A stretch of 64,000 bases of DNA. Origin: Rhynchopus euleeides. Taxonomy: Eukaryota; Euglenozoa; Diplonemea; Diplonemida; Diplonemidae. How positions within the stretch are numbered: position 1 is the stretch's first letter; each line of letters begins with the position of its first letter. A program made the position numbers and the translations under genes. A model generated the notes under the pieces. It saw nothing but the letters and a program-made list of their open reading frames with translations, did no database searches and was not told the DNA's origin. Shown in pieces: positions 21,484 to 30,271 of the stretch. The stretch covers positions 1,674,001 through 1,738,000 of the forward strand of contig OY723284.1 in NCBI GenBank assembly GCA_963210315.1, given 5' to 3'.

Positions 21484-22269
21484 CCGTAAACGAAAAAAGG
21501 GTGGACCGTAAAAATGTTCCAAGTTCCCAAAAAAAGGCCAAACGTTCCATCTTTTTTACGGTCCACCATTTATTGGGACTGAATATGGAAAAGACAATGC
21601 GTTTTTCGCCCGCGGGCTGGTGGGTTGCGGGGCGCGGACTGCGGCCTCCACGCCGCAGACACCCACACGTAGGCCTCCCGACCTCCCAGCTTTGGACCCT
21701 CCCTCCACCACCGCAACCAACACCAGCAAGAGAAGCAAGTCCTCCCTGCGTGTGGAAAAGGCACGATCACCACCACTCACCTCGAGACTCACCCACCACC
21801 ACACCTCGAGAAGTGTAGTACCATGCAAGGAGCATTCCGGTAGAAGTAAAAGTAGAACCTGCTGCACGAGCCCACAAAAGCAGCCACAGTACGGCAGGGC
21901 GCGCAGACAGAAGCTGAGACCACCGGGCTCCCTCCAGATGTAAATTCGTGAATCAGTGCCCGGAAAATTAAGGGAAATCGTACTCCTTTAGTGTAGTACA
22001 CCCTGCAGTAACTGTGGGAGAACAGTTCCCGGACGATGGTGAGCGCACACTCTGTGCTGAGGCCCAGTCGTACGATTTCCTTGGTTCCTTCGCGACGAAG
22101 TCGCGAAGGAACTCGTAAAAAAACCGCCAAGTCCACGATCCCAACCGTAAAATAGGTGGACCGTAAAAATGTTCCAAGTTCCGGAAAAATCCCATTTGTT
22201 CCATCTTTTTTACGGTCCACCTATAGTACGGTTCACCTTTATTACGGTCCACAATATTTCCGTTTACGG
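21484..22269. mobile_element. CCGTAAACG TA-MITE, copy A (786 bp)
   Basis: Termini CCGTAAACG and CGTTTACGG, flanked by TA (21482-21483, 22270-22271). Subterminal GGTGGACCGTAAAAATG motifs are repeated at both ends as inverted arms. A near-identical copy in opposite orientation is at 48785-49573. The part 21974-22106 is a diverged version of the DIRS element 1 terminal repeat (GTGGGAGAACAGTTCC, GAGCGCACACT, CAGTCGTACGATTTCCTT), so the MITE family carries a piece of another element. No complete gene. Confidence 0.85.
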
Positions 22270-22553
22270 TACAAGAGTATACTCTTGTATTTGCATACTA
22301 AACTTTTGAAGAACTTTTGTGGGGTTTTCATCATATTTTGTACTTCCAATGACCTCCCCCAGGCCAGTGGGCCTCCTGTCTGGAGTCGTCACGGTCGGGT
22401 GGGAGTCACCTCGGGGTGGGAAAGGCCAAGAGGACGCTCGTATTGTCTCTTCGGCGCCGCTGCCCCATGAGGGCCCACCCGGAGGCCACATTTCTAGTAT
22501 GCAAATACAAGAGTATATACTCTTATATTTGCATACTAGACTACTTTTCAGCT

Positions 22554-22662
22554 GGGGGCCCTCGCTACCAGATGTGACTGAGTGAGAAAAAGTGAGTTCC
22601 AGCCCACTTCCCCTCACTGACTGACGAGCTGTGACGAGCTTTGACTGGTAGCGAGGGCCCCC
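22554..22662. repeat. GGGCCCTCGCTACC-type MITE, copy 2
   Basis: Opens GGGGGCCCTCGCTACCAG and closes CTGGTAGCGAGGGCCCCC. The interior is nearly identical to 2587-2687. It is nested in the 21382-22748 element. Confidence 0.8.
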
Positions 22663-22832
22663 GCTAAAAAACAATTTTTTGAAAACCCTGAATTACGTAA
22701 GCTGGCACGGTGAATAGAAGAGTATACCCTTGTATTTGCCCCCCCCAGTAAATACCGTCACTCAAGTAATGTTGGTGGGGTAATAACCCACCAACTTCTT
22801 CCAGAACCCTCAAATCCACCAAATTAGTACCC

Positions 22833-24417
22833 CACCAACATATGGGTAAATTTTTTTGCCCCCCCCCCCCTAATTTTCACGAGAATTTTTTCCGGGGCTG
22901 GGCAGGAGTTCCAGCTGACCTTCGGTACCAAAACCCAAAAAAATTCGTCGTGGGCCCGACCTTGTCATCAGGACCACCTTCCACACCCAGCAGGGCACTG
23001 TTTTCATCATTTTTTCGACAGATATTGGCCTGACATGGCCTGCAGGGGCCAACCCTGAAAGAAGGTGTCTTTTCCTGGTTTTCACCAGTTTTGCCCATCT
23101 TCTGCTCATTTTCTGGGCCCGAAACCGGTTCCAGTGGGTCCACAGGACTCCTGTGGACCGATTTCTCCTACTCGGGGTCAAGAATGCATCTCGGAAGGCG
23201 AGAAAACTACAAAAACTCACCTGTTTCACCCCTCCTGCAGCGAAGGCCCCAGTATTGCAAGTATTGGAACAGGGGGAGGAAGAAAGGGAGGACCCACCCC
23301 GACCGAATCAGTTCTGTGGGTCCCTGGGATAATCCCACAGGCTCCGCAAACTCCCCTCACCCCCTCGCTCCATTCGAATTCGCCCTCACCTTCTGCACAC
23401 AAAGATGTCCGTTGTGTGGCCCTCCGTCACAAGGCTCAACACCACCTCGAGGGGCAAGAGCGGGTCTTCTTCGATAATGCTGCGCATGAGACTGCTTTGC
23501 ATTTCCCCCTGGTGCTGAGAAGAATACAATGAAACGATCACCAAAAGGGATGTGAAAGCCAGGTCAGCAACGGCGGTTCACCCCAAATGCAGGAGTGACT
23601 GTGAGTTGTGTGGGTGAACAGGATAGCCCCCACCCCCTCTCACCCCCAGTCCACTGACACACTGAGCCACCTGCAGAACGCTGTTGACAAAGCCAAGTCT
23701 TCTCTTCTCGCCTGGTTCGATGCCAACGACCAGTGCAAGCGCAACGTTGGCAACTTCGATGGGATGACGAGCCTCAGGTACCCCGAAGTGCCGGAGTTCT
23801 TTGCCTTCAACCGCCAGACAAACACGTGGGCGCTGAGACAGGGTGTCGTCTGGGAAATGATGATGGTCACTCTCTGGAAACTGGCTGTGCAGCAGGGGGG
23901 CAGAGGCAGATTGCCACTGGGAAACTGCTAGAGCCAATCCGGGTCTTTCGCCTGTTTTTGGAGTTTTATGCTTGTGACCTGGCCCTGCACGTCGCCCGGG
24001 TTCCCTGCAGAAACAGGTGAAAAAGGCAAATTTTGTAGTTTTCTCACCTTCCGTGACTGCATTCTTGACCCCGAGTCGGAGAAATCGGTCCACAGGAGTC
24101 CTGTGGACCCACTGGAATCGGTTTCGGGCCCAGAAAATGAGCAGAAGATAGGCAAATTTGCCAAAACTGGTGAAAACCAGGAAAATACACTGTGTGGGCC
24201 CTATGGGCCACTTTTGGCCAAAATCTGTCGAAAAATGGTGAAAAACAGGTCCTACTGGGTGTGGAAGGTGTCCTGATGGCCAGGTCGTGCCCAGGAGGTG
24301 TTTTTTTTGGGTTTTGGTACCGAAGGTCAGCTGGGACTCATGCCCAGCCCGGGAAAAAAATCTCGTGAAAATTAGGGGGGGAGGGGGGCAAAAAATCCAC
24401 CCATATTTTGGTGCCCC
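22833..24417. mobile_element. Inverted-repeat element with ~400-bp arms, carrying gene fragments
   Basis: Left arm ~22833-23235 and right arm ~24005-24417 are reverse complements, recognisable by CTAATTTTCACGAGAATTTT, GGTACCAAAACCC, CAGATTTTGGCC-like and GGTCCACAGGA(C/G)TCCTGTGGAC blocks. Between them lie ~760 bp with a Helitron-helicase-like exon (23650-23845). No transposase is recognised. The boundaries are approximate because poly-C runs blur the ends. Confidence 0.65.
23650..23845 (+). pseudogene. Fragment of Helitron / Pif1-like helicase
   Basis: A frame following a CCCCCAG acceptor reads STDTLSHLQNAVDKAKSSLL, then AWFDANDQCKRN, then SLRYPEVPEFFAFNRQTNTW. The order (L-x-x-WF-x-x-N, then a Y-x-E-x-P-x-x-F/Y-x-W/F-N segment) is the region between helicase domains of Helitron Rep-Hel and related Pif1-like proteins. 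Walker motifs and the rest are absent, and the sequence after ALRQG diverges from the family. It is therefore a captured or decayed exon. It is flanked by the arms of an inverted-repeat element. Confidence 0.5.
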
Positions 24418-24717
24418 TGATTTACCCCTTTTTCACTACGCACAAACTACGCAATCTGGGGGGGGGGGGGGGGGTCTCGCTTTTTGGTCCCCCCCCAGTT
24501 TTTTTTGGTCCCCCTTTCTGTGTGGCTACTGAGACAGGACTGGAGGCACTGCGCTGACCGAGCAAAAAATTATTGCCAGAACTCACTATACACCGTACGA
24601 AAGAACGCACGACATGTGGGGCGGGACTCCAGAAACACCTGGGCAAGGTTGCCCCATGCCCAGAAACACCTGAGAAGGAAGTGAGTTCCAGGAGCCGCGT
24701 AGAACACCCTCGAGATT

Positions 24718-25035
24718 GTGAATGATGATACGATCACAGCCTTCAGGGCGCTGCGAGGTGCCACCCTGAAGGTGGCCCTTGACATCAAGGAGAGCGTCGG
24801 CCGAGGGGTCGACGAAAAGCTGAAGAAGGCGCTACTGGCACTGGATCCCGCGGGGTATACGGAGGTCACCGCCACACAGGCAACCTCCGCTGACAACGTC
24901 CAGGAGACGTTATCCGAGGGGATCACAACGGCACTAGAGATCTGTGTCACGGGATCCAGGCGCCCACTCTCCCTCGACGGTCTGGGGATTGTTGTTGGGT
25001 ATGGTGTCGTTTCCTGCAGCTGCAAAAAAGCGTAG
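24718..25035 (+). CDS. Hypothetical ORF inside the TA element
   Basis: An open frame with coding-like composition: NDDTITAFRALRGATLKVAL, then DIKESVGRGVDEKLKKALLA, ending VVSCSCKKA. There is no convincing ATG in context (TAG lies just upstream, followed by AACACC, so an acceptor at TAG is possible). It is likely an internal exon or captured fragment. No domain recognised. Confidence 0.3.
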   Translation: MNDDTITAFRALRGATLKVALDIKESVGRGVDEKLKKALLALDPAGYTEVTATQATSADNVQETLSEGITTALEICVTGSRRPLSLDGLGIVVGYGVVSCSCKKA

Positions 25036-25130
25036 CAACTGTGCTTCCTTCTTCCTTAATGATGCGTTGACGCTTCCACCCGGAGGAGCTGAAGCAGGCA
25101 CCGCTTAATGATGCGTTGATGCTTCCACCC

Positions 25131-25295
25131 GACGAGCTGAAGCAGGCACCGCGCCAAAGGGCACCCCCAAAGAGACCTGCAAAGACTGCGTCGAAACCCG
25201 CACCGAAGGCTGCCAGCGCTGCAGCACCTGAAGCGCCTGCACCCTCACTGACCCCGGAACAGCAAGAACTCCTTGAGTTTGGGGTCCCGGCATAG
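25131..25295 (+). CDS. Lys/Ala/Pro-rich C-terminal fragment
   Basis: The frame reads DELKQAPRQRAPPKRPAKTA, then SKPAPKAASAAAPEAPAPS, ending LTPEQQELLEFGVPA and TAG. Composition resembles a basic nuclear-protein tail (histone H1-like), but no fold is visible. The preceding 25055-25130 contains two near-copies of a block with TTAATGATGCGTTGA and GAGCTGAAGCAGGCACCGC, so part of it is tandemly duplicated. Probably a fragment. Confidence 0.25.
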   Translation, partial: DELKQAPRQRAPPKRPAKTASKPAPKAASAAAPEAPAPSLTPEQQELLEFGVPA

Positions 25296-26025
25296 AGACA
25301 GAGAATGGCTGAGTAAATCAAAAAATGAGACCCCCCCCCCCCCCCCTTTTCACTACGCACAAACTACGCAATATGGGGTCGTCAGGGGCACCATATTTAC
25401 CCCACCAACAAATCTACCCCACCAATTTATTACCCCAATGCGCATCGCTGACTACCGTTTTCGTGGCGAACGCCTAAGGAGCCTGGCTGATGGCTACGTT
25501 TTCCAGAAAATGCATACGGCGTACGCGTGGGCGTGCGGCGCCTGCAAACGGCAGTCTATGTAGTACAAGAGACGGCCATGTCCGCACACCAAATCGGTCG
25601 TCAACCTCAGCAGCCTTCGAGCCTTCGAGTAGGTAATCGTACCTTTTGCACTTGTGCGCGAAGGAACCGTCTGTGAAAGGCAAGAGCAAAGGCCAGGGCT
25701 CAGCCTACTGGGTGGCCTACTGTGTGCTGAGAGACCTGGAATACCAGCCGTACGCAATTTCTGCGTACGCGTACGCAGCGCGGTTTCAGAAAGTGCGGAC
25801 GGCGTACGCACATGCGTACGCGCAGTCGGGGTGGGTGGGCAGGGGGCTCCAAATCCCAGGTGCCAGAAAAAATCGCCAAGTACAACGCGCCCTGGGGTAA
25901 TAATGTTGGTGGGGTAATAACCCACCAACTTTTTTCAGAGCCCCAAATCCACCAAATTAGTACCCCACCAACATATTTACCCCACCAATATTTTACCCCA
26001 CCAACATAACTTGAGTGACGGTATA

Positions 26026-26600
26026 TAGTGACATGGCGACTATAATAGTCACTATAATAGTGGACGGGTGACTATTATAGTCACTATAATAGTCGCCATG
26101 TCCACTATAATAGTCACTATAATAGTCGCATGTCACTATAATAGTCACTATTATAGTGGCATGTCACTATTATAGTGACTATTATAGTGACATGCCACTA
26201 TTATAGTGACTATAATAGTGGACTTGTCCACTATTATAGTCACTATAATAGTGGCATGTCACTATAATAGTCACTATAATAGTGGACTTGTCCACTATTA
26301 TAGTGACTATTATAGTGACATGCGACTATTTTTACAACTATTATAGTGACAATTCTAGTGACATGCGACTATTATAGTGACTATTATAGTCGCCATGTCG
26401 ACTATATAGTCAGTATGTGCTCAGTATATAGTGAACACATACTTCTATGCGAACATGGGCTGTCACTACATGTCGAGTAAACGGCCAGGACCTGTCACTA
26501 AGTGTCCAGTAAACCGCGTTTTTGGTCCACTATATGGCCGGCATTGCGACTATTTTACTGACATGCACTCAACATGTCCAGTATTATAGTGGACGTGTGG
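26026..26600. repeat. Palindromic array of CACTATAATAGTCACTATAATAGTG units
   Basis: Dense self-complementary repeats of ACTATAATAGT and ACTATTATAGT, spaced by GGACTTGTCC, GCATGTC or CGCCATGTC. The tract begins just beyond the right TA of the 22755-26021 element. It degenerates toward 26600 and then runs into an N gap. Such foldback sequence is a likely cause of the assembly break. Confidence 0.85.
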
Positions 26601-26616
26601 CCAACATGTCAGTATT

Positions 26617-26816
26617 NNNNNNNNNNNNNNNNNNNNNNNNNNNNNNNNNNNNNNNNNNNNNNNNNNNNNNNNNNNNNNNNNNNNNNNNNNNNNNNNNNNN
26701 NNNNNNNNNNNNNNNNNNNNNNNNNNNNNNNNNNNNNNNNNNNNNNNNNNNNNNNNNNNNNNNNNNNNNNNNNNNNNNNNNNNNNNNNNNNNNNNNNNNN
26801 NNNNNNNNNNNNNNNN
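26617..26816. other. Assembly gap, 200 N
   Basis: Exactly 200 N, the same as the gap at 52615, so the length is conventional. It lies between the palindromic array and a sequence that recurs 496 bp downstream. Confidence 0.98.
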
Positions 26817-27383
26817 CACCAGGAGAACTATAGCCGAGTCGACGTGTGTGTGCCCCCTGTCTGCGATAGCCGGCCAAGGTATGATTCTCACAGTTTACTG
26901 AGGGAATATGACCCAAGGCCATTGGCAGCAGACACCCCCATCCCCCTCATCACCCCTGACACCCCACAACCCCAATCCTGTTGCCTTTCCCCTCTCTCTC
27001 CCCCCATGTTGTGCCCATGCACCTTCCCGGGACACTTTGTATATAACTTTAACACCACACCACACAACACCCCCTTCATCAGGGTAATCTCCCCGCGGCC
27101 AACACTCTTCGTCTTGTCCGCTTTCTTTTATTGTCCCACCCTCCATCCCCCGGACCTCGCCTCAACAGCCTGAATTGGCGGTTGTCGCGGGATCTCTTAA
27201 CCCCTTCGCGTTGCAAGTGAGGAAAAGCTGAACCGGAAGTCCCCCTTCCCCCTTCCCATCAACACCCCCACTACCCATTGCCTTTGCCATTCTTGTCGTT
27301 GCGCACACACACCACCAGGAGAACTATAGCCGAGTCGACGTGTGTGTGCCCCCTGTCTGCGATAGCCGGCCAAGGTATGATTC
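26817..27383 (+). repeat. 496-bp spaced direct repeat beside the gap
   Basis: The 71-bp sequence at 26817-26887 (CACCAGGAGAACTATAGCCG to CCGGCCAAGGTATGATTC) is repeated without change at 27313-27383. The ~425 bp between holds poly-C-rich sequence and no gene. This is what a ~496-bp tandem unit cut by the gap would look like. Confidence 0.8.
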
Positions 27384-27558
27384 CCGGCCCAGTACGGGCG
27401 AGATCGGCCCATAGCCGGCCCAGCACTGCCGAGATCGGCCCATAGCCGGCCCAGCACTGCCGGGCGAGATCGGGCGAGATCGGCCCATAGCCGGCCCAGT
27501 ACTGCCGAGATCGGCCCATGTCCGGCCCAGTACGGGCGAGATCGGCCCATAGCCGGCC
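27380..27558 (+). repeat. Minisatellite C, 31-bp unit
   Basis: About five to six units of a 31-bp repeat starting CGGCCCAGCACTGCCG and ending AGATCGGCCCATAGC; one unit carries a 15-base internal expansion. It abuts the cyclase fragment. Confidence 0.85.
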
Positions 27559-27568
27559 TAGTCGTAGG

Positions 27569-27770
27569 ATGCTGAACGAAGACAGCCAGCAGGCGCTGCT
27601 CTTCGATGACTACTCCACAGAGACGAAGATCACGACACTCGTGGTCACAGACGTGCAGGCCTCGACCCTCTGCTTGGAGAAGTCTTTCGAGGGAATGCGG
27701 AAGGCGCTAGAAATCCACAACCATGTGATCCGGAAGTGCATTGCGGGCATGGCGGGTATGAGGCAGGACA
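27569..27770 (+). pseudogene. Class III adenylyl/guanylyl cyclase fragment
   Basis: From ATG 27569 the frame reads MLNEDSQQALLFDDYSTETK and then KITTLVVTDVQASTLCLEKS, FEGMRKALEIHNHVIRKCIA. This is the start of a class III cyclase catalytic domain: the TDxQxST block with the first metal-binding Asp, then EAMRxALExHN. The family continues with HGGYEVKTEGD; here HGGYE is found one base out of frame (near 27749), so a single-base deletion is implied, and similarity stops a few codons later where minisatellite D begins. cAMP-type signalling would be the ancestral role. It is a decayed fragment, or an exon whose intron has filled with minisatellite. Confidence 0.6.
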
Positions 27771-27780
27771 TCGTCAGTGT

Positions 27781-28372
27781 CTGGACAGCACTCCTGGGCT
27801 CGGCACAGGGACTGGACATCACTCCCTGGCTCGGCCCAGTGTCTGGACAGCACTCCTGGGCTCGGCCCAGGGTCTGGACACCACTCCCTGGCTCGGCCCA
27901 GGGTCTGGACATCACTCCTGGGCTCGGCCCAGTGTCTGGACACCACTCCCTGGCTCGGCCCAGGGTCTGGACATCACTCCTGGGCTCGGCCCAGTGTCTG
28001 GACACCACTCCCTGGCTCGGCCCAGGGTCTGGACAGCACTCCTGCGCTCGGCCCAGGGTCTGGACACCACTCCCTGGCTCGGCCCAGGGACTGGACAGCA
28101 CTCCTGAGCTCGGCCCAGTGCCTGGACAGCACTCCTGGGCTCGGCCCAGGGTCTGGACACCACTCCCTGGCTCGGCCCAGGGACTGGACAGCACTCCTGA
28201 GCTCGGCCCAGTGCCTGGACAGCACTCCTGGGCTCGGCCCAGGGTCTGGACACCACTCCCTGGCTCGGCCCAGGGTCTGGACATCACTCCTGGGCTCGGC
28301 CCAGTGTCTGGACATCACTCCTGGGCTCGGCCCAGTGTCTGGACACGAGTCGTCGGCTCGGCCCAGTGGGTC
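27781..28372 (+). repeat. Minisatellite D, 31-bp unit
   Basis: About 19 tandem copies of a 31-bp unit starting GGCTCGGCCCAGGGTCTGG, alternating between ACACCACTCCCT, ACATCACTCCTG and ACAGCACTCCTG endings, so there is a two- and three-unit higher order. A single inverted unit follows at 28372-28404. Because 31 is not a multiple of 3 all plus frames stay open; no gene is implied. Confidence 0.95.
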
Positions 28373-28404
28373 GAGCCCAGGAGTGATGTCCAGACACTGT
28401 CTGG

Positions 28405-29094
28405 ACGGGAAGCTCCCTGCAGTGAGTGGTCGGGGGCCGTGGCCACGACCTCGGGGTGATGTCCAGCCGAGCAGAACGTGGCGCCCGGAGTACCGAGTGT
28501 TTGCTCCACTCAGAGGGGGTTCGATGCAGGACCCCTTCCCAGTCATGATCTCCTCAGTGCCTCCATCGATCCCCTCCGTCAGGGATCTTTCTGTGTGTAA
28601 CATTAGCACAAGACCTAAACCCGCATCGCGTACCCATCCTTTGAAACCGTGCGATGTGCAATGTTGTGTTCATGTAGCTAGCTCGGAGAGTGTCTTAGCG
28701 AGCCCGCAAGGCTAGCTATATTTGCACCGTCCAACCAAATCTTGCTCAGCTTCGACTTGGCGCCGAGAGAGTTACGAGCGCTGCCCATAGAATCAGGTGT
28801 GCCGGGCGTGTGTGTCTTTATCAACACACGCAGACTCCTGCATACAGTAGACGGCCTACAGGCGAGGCGGAGTGTGACCTACTGTTGGGGGTGGTGAACT
28901 GGTCTGCGACGTCATCCTGCTGGTGTGCGACGTCTCCACCTCCTGCGGCACAGGGGGCCTTGTGATCTGGAGCGCTGGGGCAGCGCGGTGCAATGTCGGA
29001 GTGCGGACGGGCCAAGTCCCCCTGCTCCTGTGCATGCAGCGCAGATTTCTTGTTGCTGCGGTCCAGACAGCGGGCCGAGACCGGATGTGATGTC
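28405..29094. other. Spacer between two minisatellites
   Basis: No supported gene. It contains scattered single units (for example GGTGATGTCCAGCCGAGC near 28457) and an ordinary-looking sequence from 28500 to 29080 with no recognised domain. Confidence 0.5.
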
Positions 29095-29650
29095 GGCCCA
29101 CCCTCGGGACATCACTGCCTGGCTCGGCCCACCCTCTGGACAGGACTGCGTGGCTCGGCCCATTCTCGGGACAGCACTGCCTAGCTCGGCCCACCCTCGG
29201 GACAGCACTGTCTGGCTCGGCCCGTTCTCGGGACAGCACTGTCTGGCTCGGCCCACCCTTGGGACAGCACTGCCTGGCTCGGCCCATTCTCGGGACAGCA
29301 CTGTCTGGCTCGGCCCGTTCTCGGGACAGCACTGTCTGGCTCGGCCCGTTCTCGGGACAGCACTGTCTGGCTCGGCCCATTCTCGGGACAGCACTGTCTG
29401 GCTCGGCCCATTCTCGGGACAGCACTGTCTGGCTCGGCCCACCCTTGGGACAGCACTGCCTGGCTCGGCCCATTCTCGGGACAGCACTGTCTGGCTCGGC
29501 CCGTTCTCGGGACAGCACTGTCTGGCTCGGCCCACCCTTGGGACAGCACTGCCTGGCTCGGCCCATTCTCGGGACATCACTGTCTGGCTCGGCCCACCCT
29601 TGGGACAGCACTGTCTGGCTCGGCCCGTTCTCGGGACAGCACTGCCTGGC
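29095..29650 (+). repeat. Minisatellite E, 31-bp unit
   Basis: About 18 copies of a 31-bp unit starting GGCTCGGCCCATTCTCGGG and ending ACAGCACTGTCT. Variants (CCACCCTTGGG, CGTTCTCGGG) recur in a patterned order. It shares GGCTCGGCCCA with minisatellite D, so the two are related. Confidence 0.95.
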
Positions 29651-29950
29651 TCCGCTTCGTGCCAGCACGAGCACTAGCCGTTGCTCCTGCATTGCCCCAG
29701 GCGGCCAGCTCCCATCTTGGCTTGGCCCAGGATGACAGGTTGATCTCAATGTTTACCCGTGACACGGGCCCCGCCGTGCCTTCTCGTCCTGTGAGGGCTG
29801 AACAATGCACAGGGACCGCTCGACATTATTTTTTGGGTCCAAATGCGTGCTCCCAGCTAGGGGCCACCCAACTCCCCGCCCTTTTTTTTGCCTCCGATTT
29901 GGCCCATTTTCGGCCCATTTTGCCCTGCACCAGCCTGCACTTTTTTGCAC

Positions 29951-30043
29951 CGGCTAGCGAAGACCCCCATGCAAGTATTATACATGTATAATACATGTAT
30001 ATACTTGTAGTTATACATGTAAAATTTACAAGATCCCACCGTG
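29951..30043. mobile_element. Remnant end of a CACGGTGGGATC element
   Basis: The block TTGTAGTTATACATGTAAAA to GATCCCACCGTG (30005-30043) matches the right end of the complete element at 48741-50173. It is preceded by a few TACATGTA palindromes. No matching left end is seen nearby. The preceding GCGAAGACCCCC (29956-29967) looks like one end of the GGGGGTCTTCGCTAC MITE family. Confidence 0.65.
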
Positions 30044-30271
30044 CAAGCAAAACTTGTAAGTTCTGCAGGAATTTACACATTCTGAAACCTTGATACCAAG
30101 ACATAACTGGAGTGTCATCAGAACTGTTGTGGCTGGGAAGGAGAGGTTGCCTTCTGATAGTTCTTCCGCAGCCCAACTGTGTGGGGACTTGTTCTGTGAT
30201 GTTGTGTGCAAGCTTGCGACCCGACAACCATCTCGACACCTCACCTCCTCCCAACCACCCCCACCACAGGG

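Larger units (their letters stand above)
21382..22748. mobile_element. Inverted-repeat element with CTGGGGGGGG ends and TA TSD
   Basis: The left end CTGGGGGGGGGGCAAATAC is mirrored by GTATTTGCCCCCCCCAG at 22732-22748. TA flanks both sides (21380-21381, 22749-22750). Subterminal copies of GCAAATACAAGAGTATA and its complement recur at 21394-21440, 22270-22300, 22498-22535 and 22718-22738. Two other elements are nested inside: the TA-MITE 21484-22269 and the GGGCCCTCGCTACC MITE 22554-22662. No coding region is recognised. Confidence 0.75.
22755..26021. mobile_element. 3.3-kb inverted-repeat element with CCGTCACTCAAG ends and TA TSD
   Basis: The left end CCGTCACTCAAGTAATG and the right end CATAACTTGAGTGACGG are complements, flanked by TA (22753-22754, 26022-26023). 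Both subterminal zones carry TTGGTGGGGTAATAACCC and TACCCCACCAACAT motifs in several orientations. A second inverted-repeat element (22833-24417) is nested near the left end. The remaining interior holds unrecognised open frames at 24718-25035 and 25131-25295. The TA target and CCGT start link it to the CCGTAAACG and CCGTATACG MITEs. Confidence 0.8.

Noticed and set aside
27777-28715. 312-aa frame over minisatellite D and 250-297-aa frames over minisatellite E
   Set aside because: Repeat-driven open frames in several phases; peptide is only the unit repeated.
27781-29650. CRISPR array
   Set aside because: Units are contiguous without unique spacers and the context is eukaryotic.
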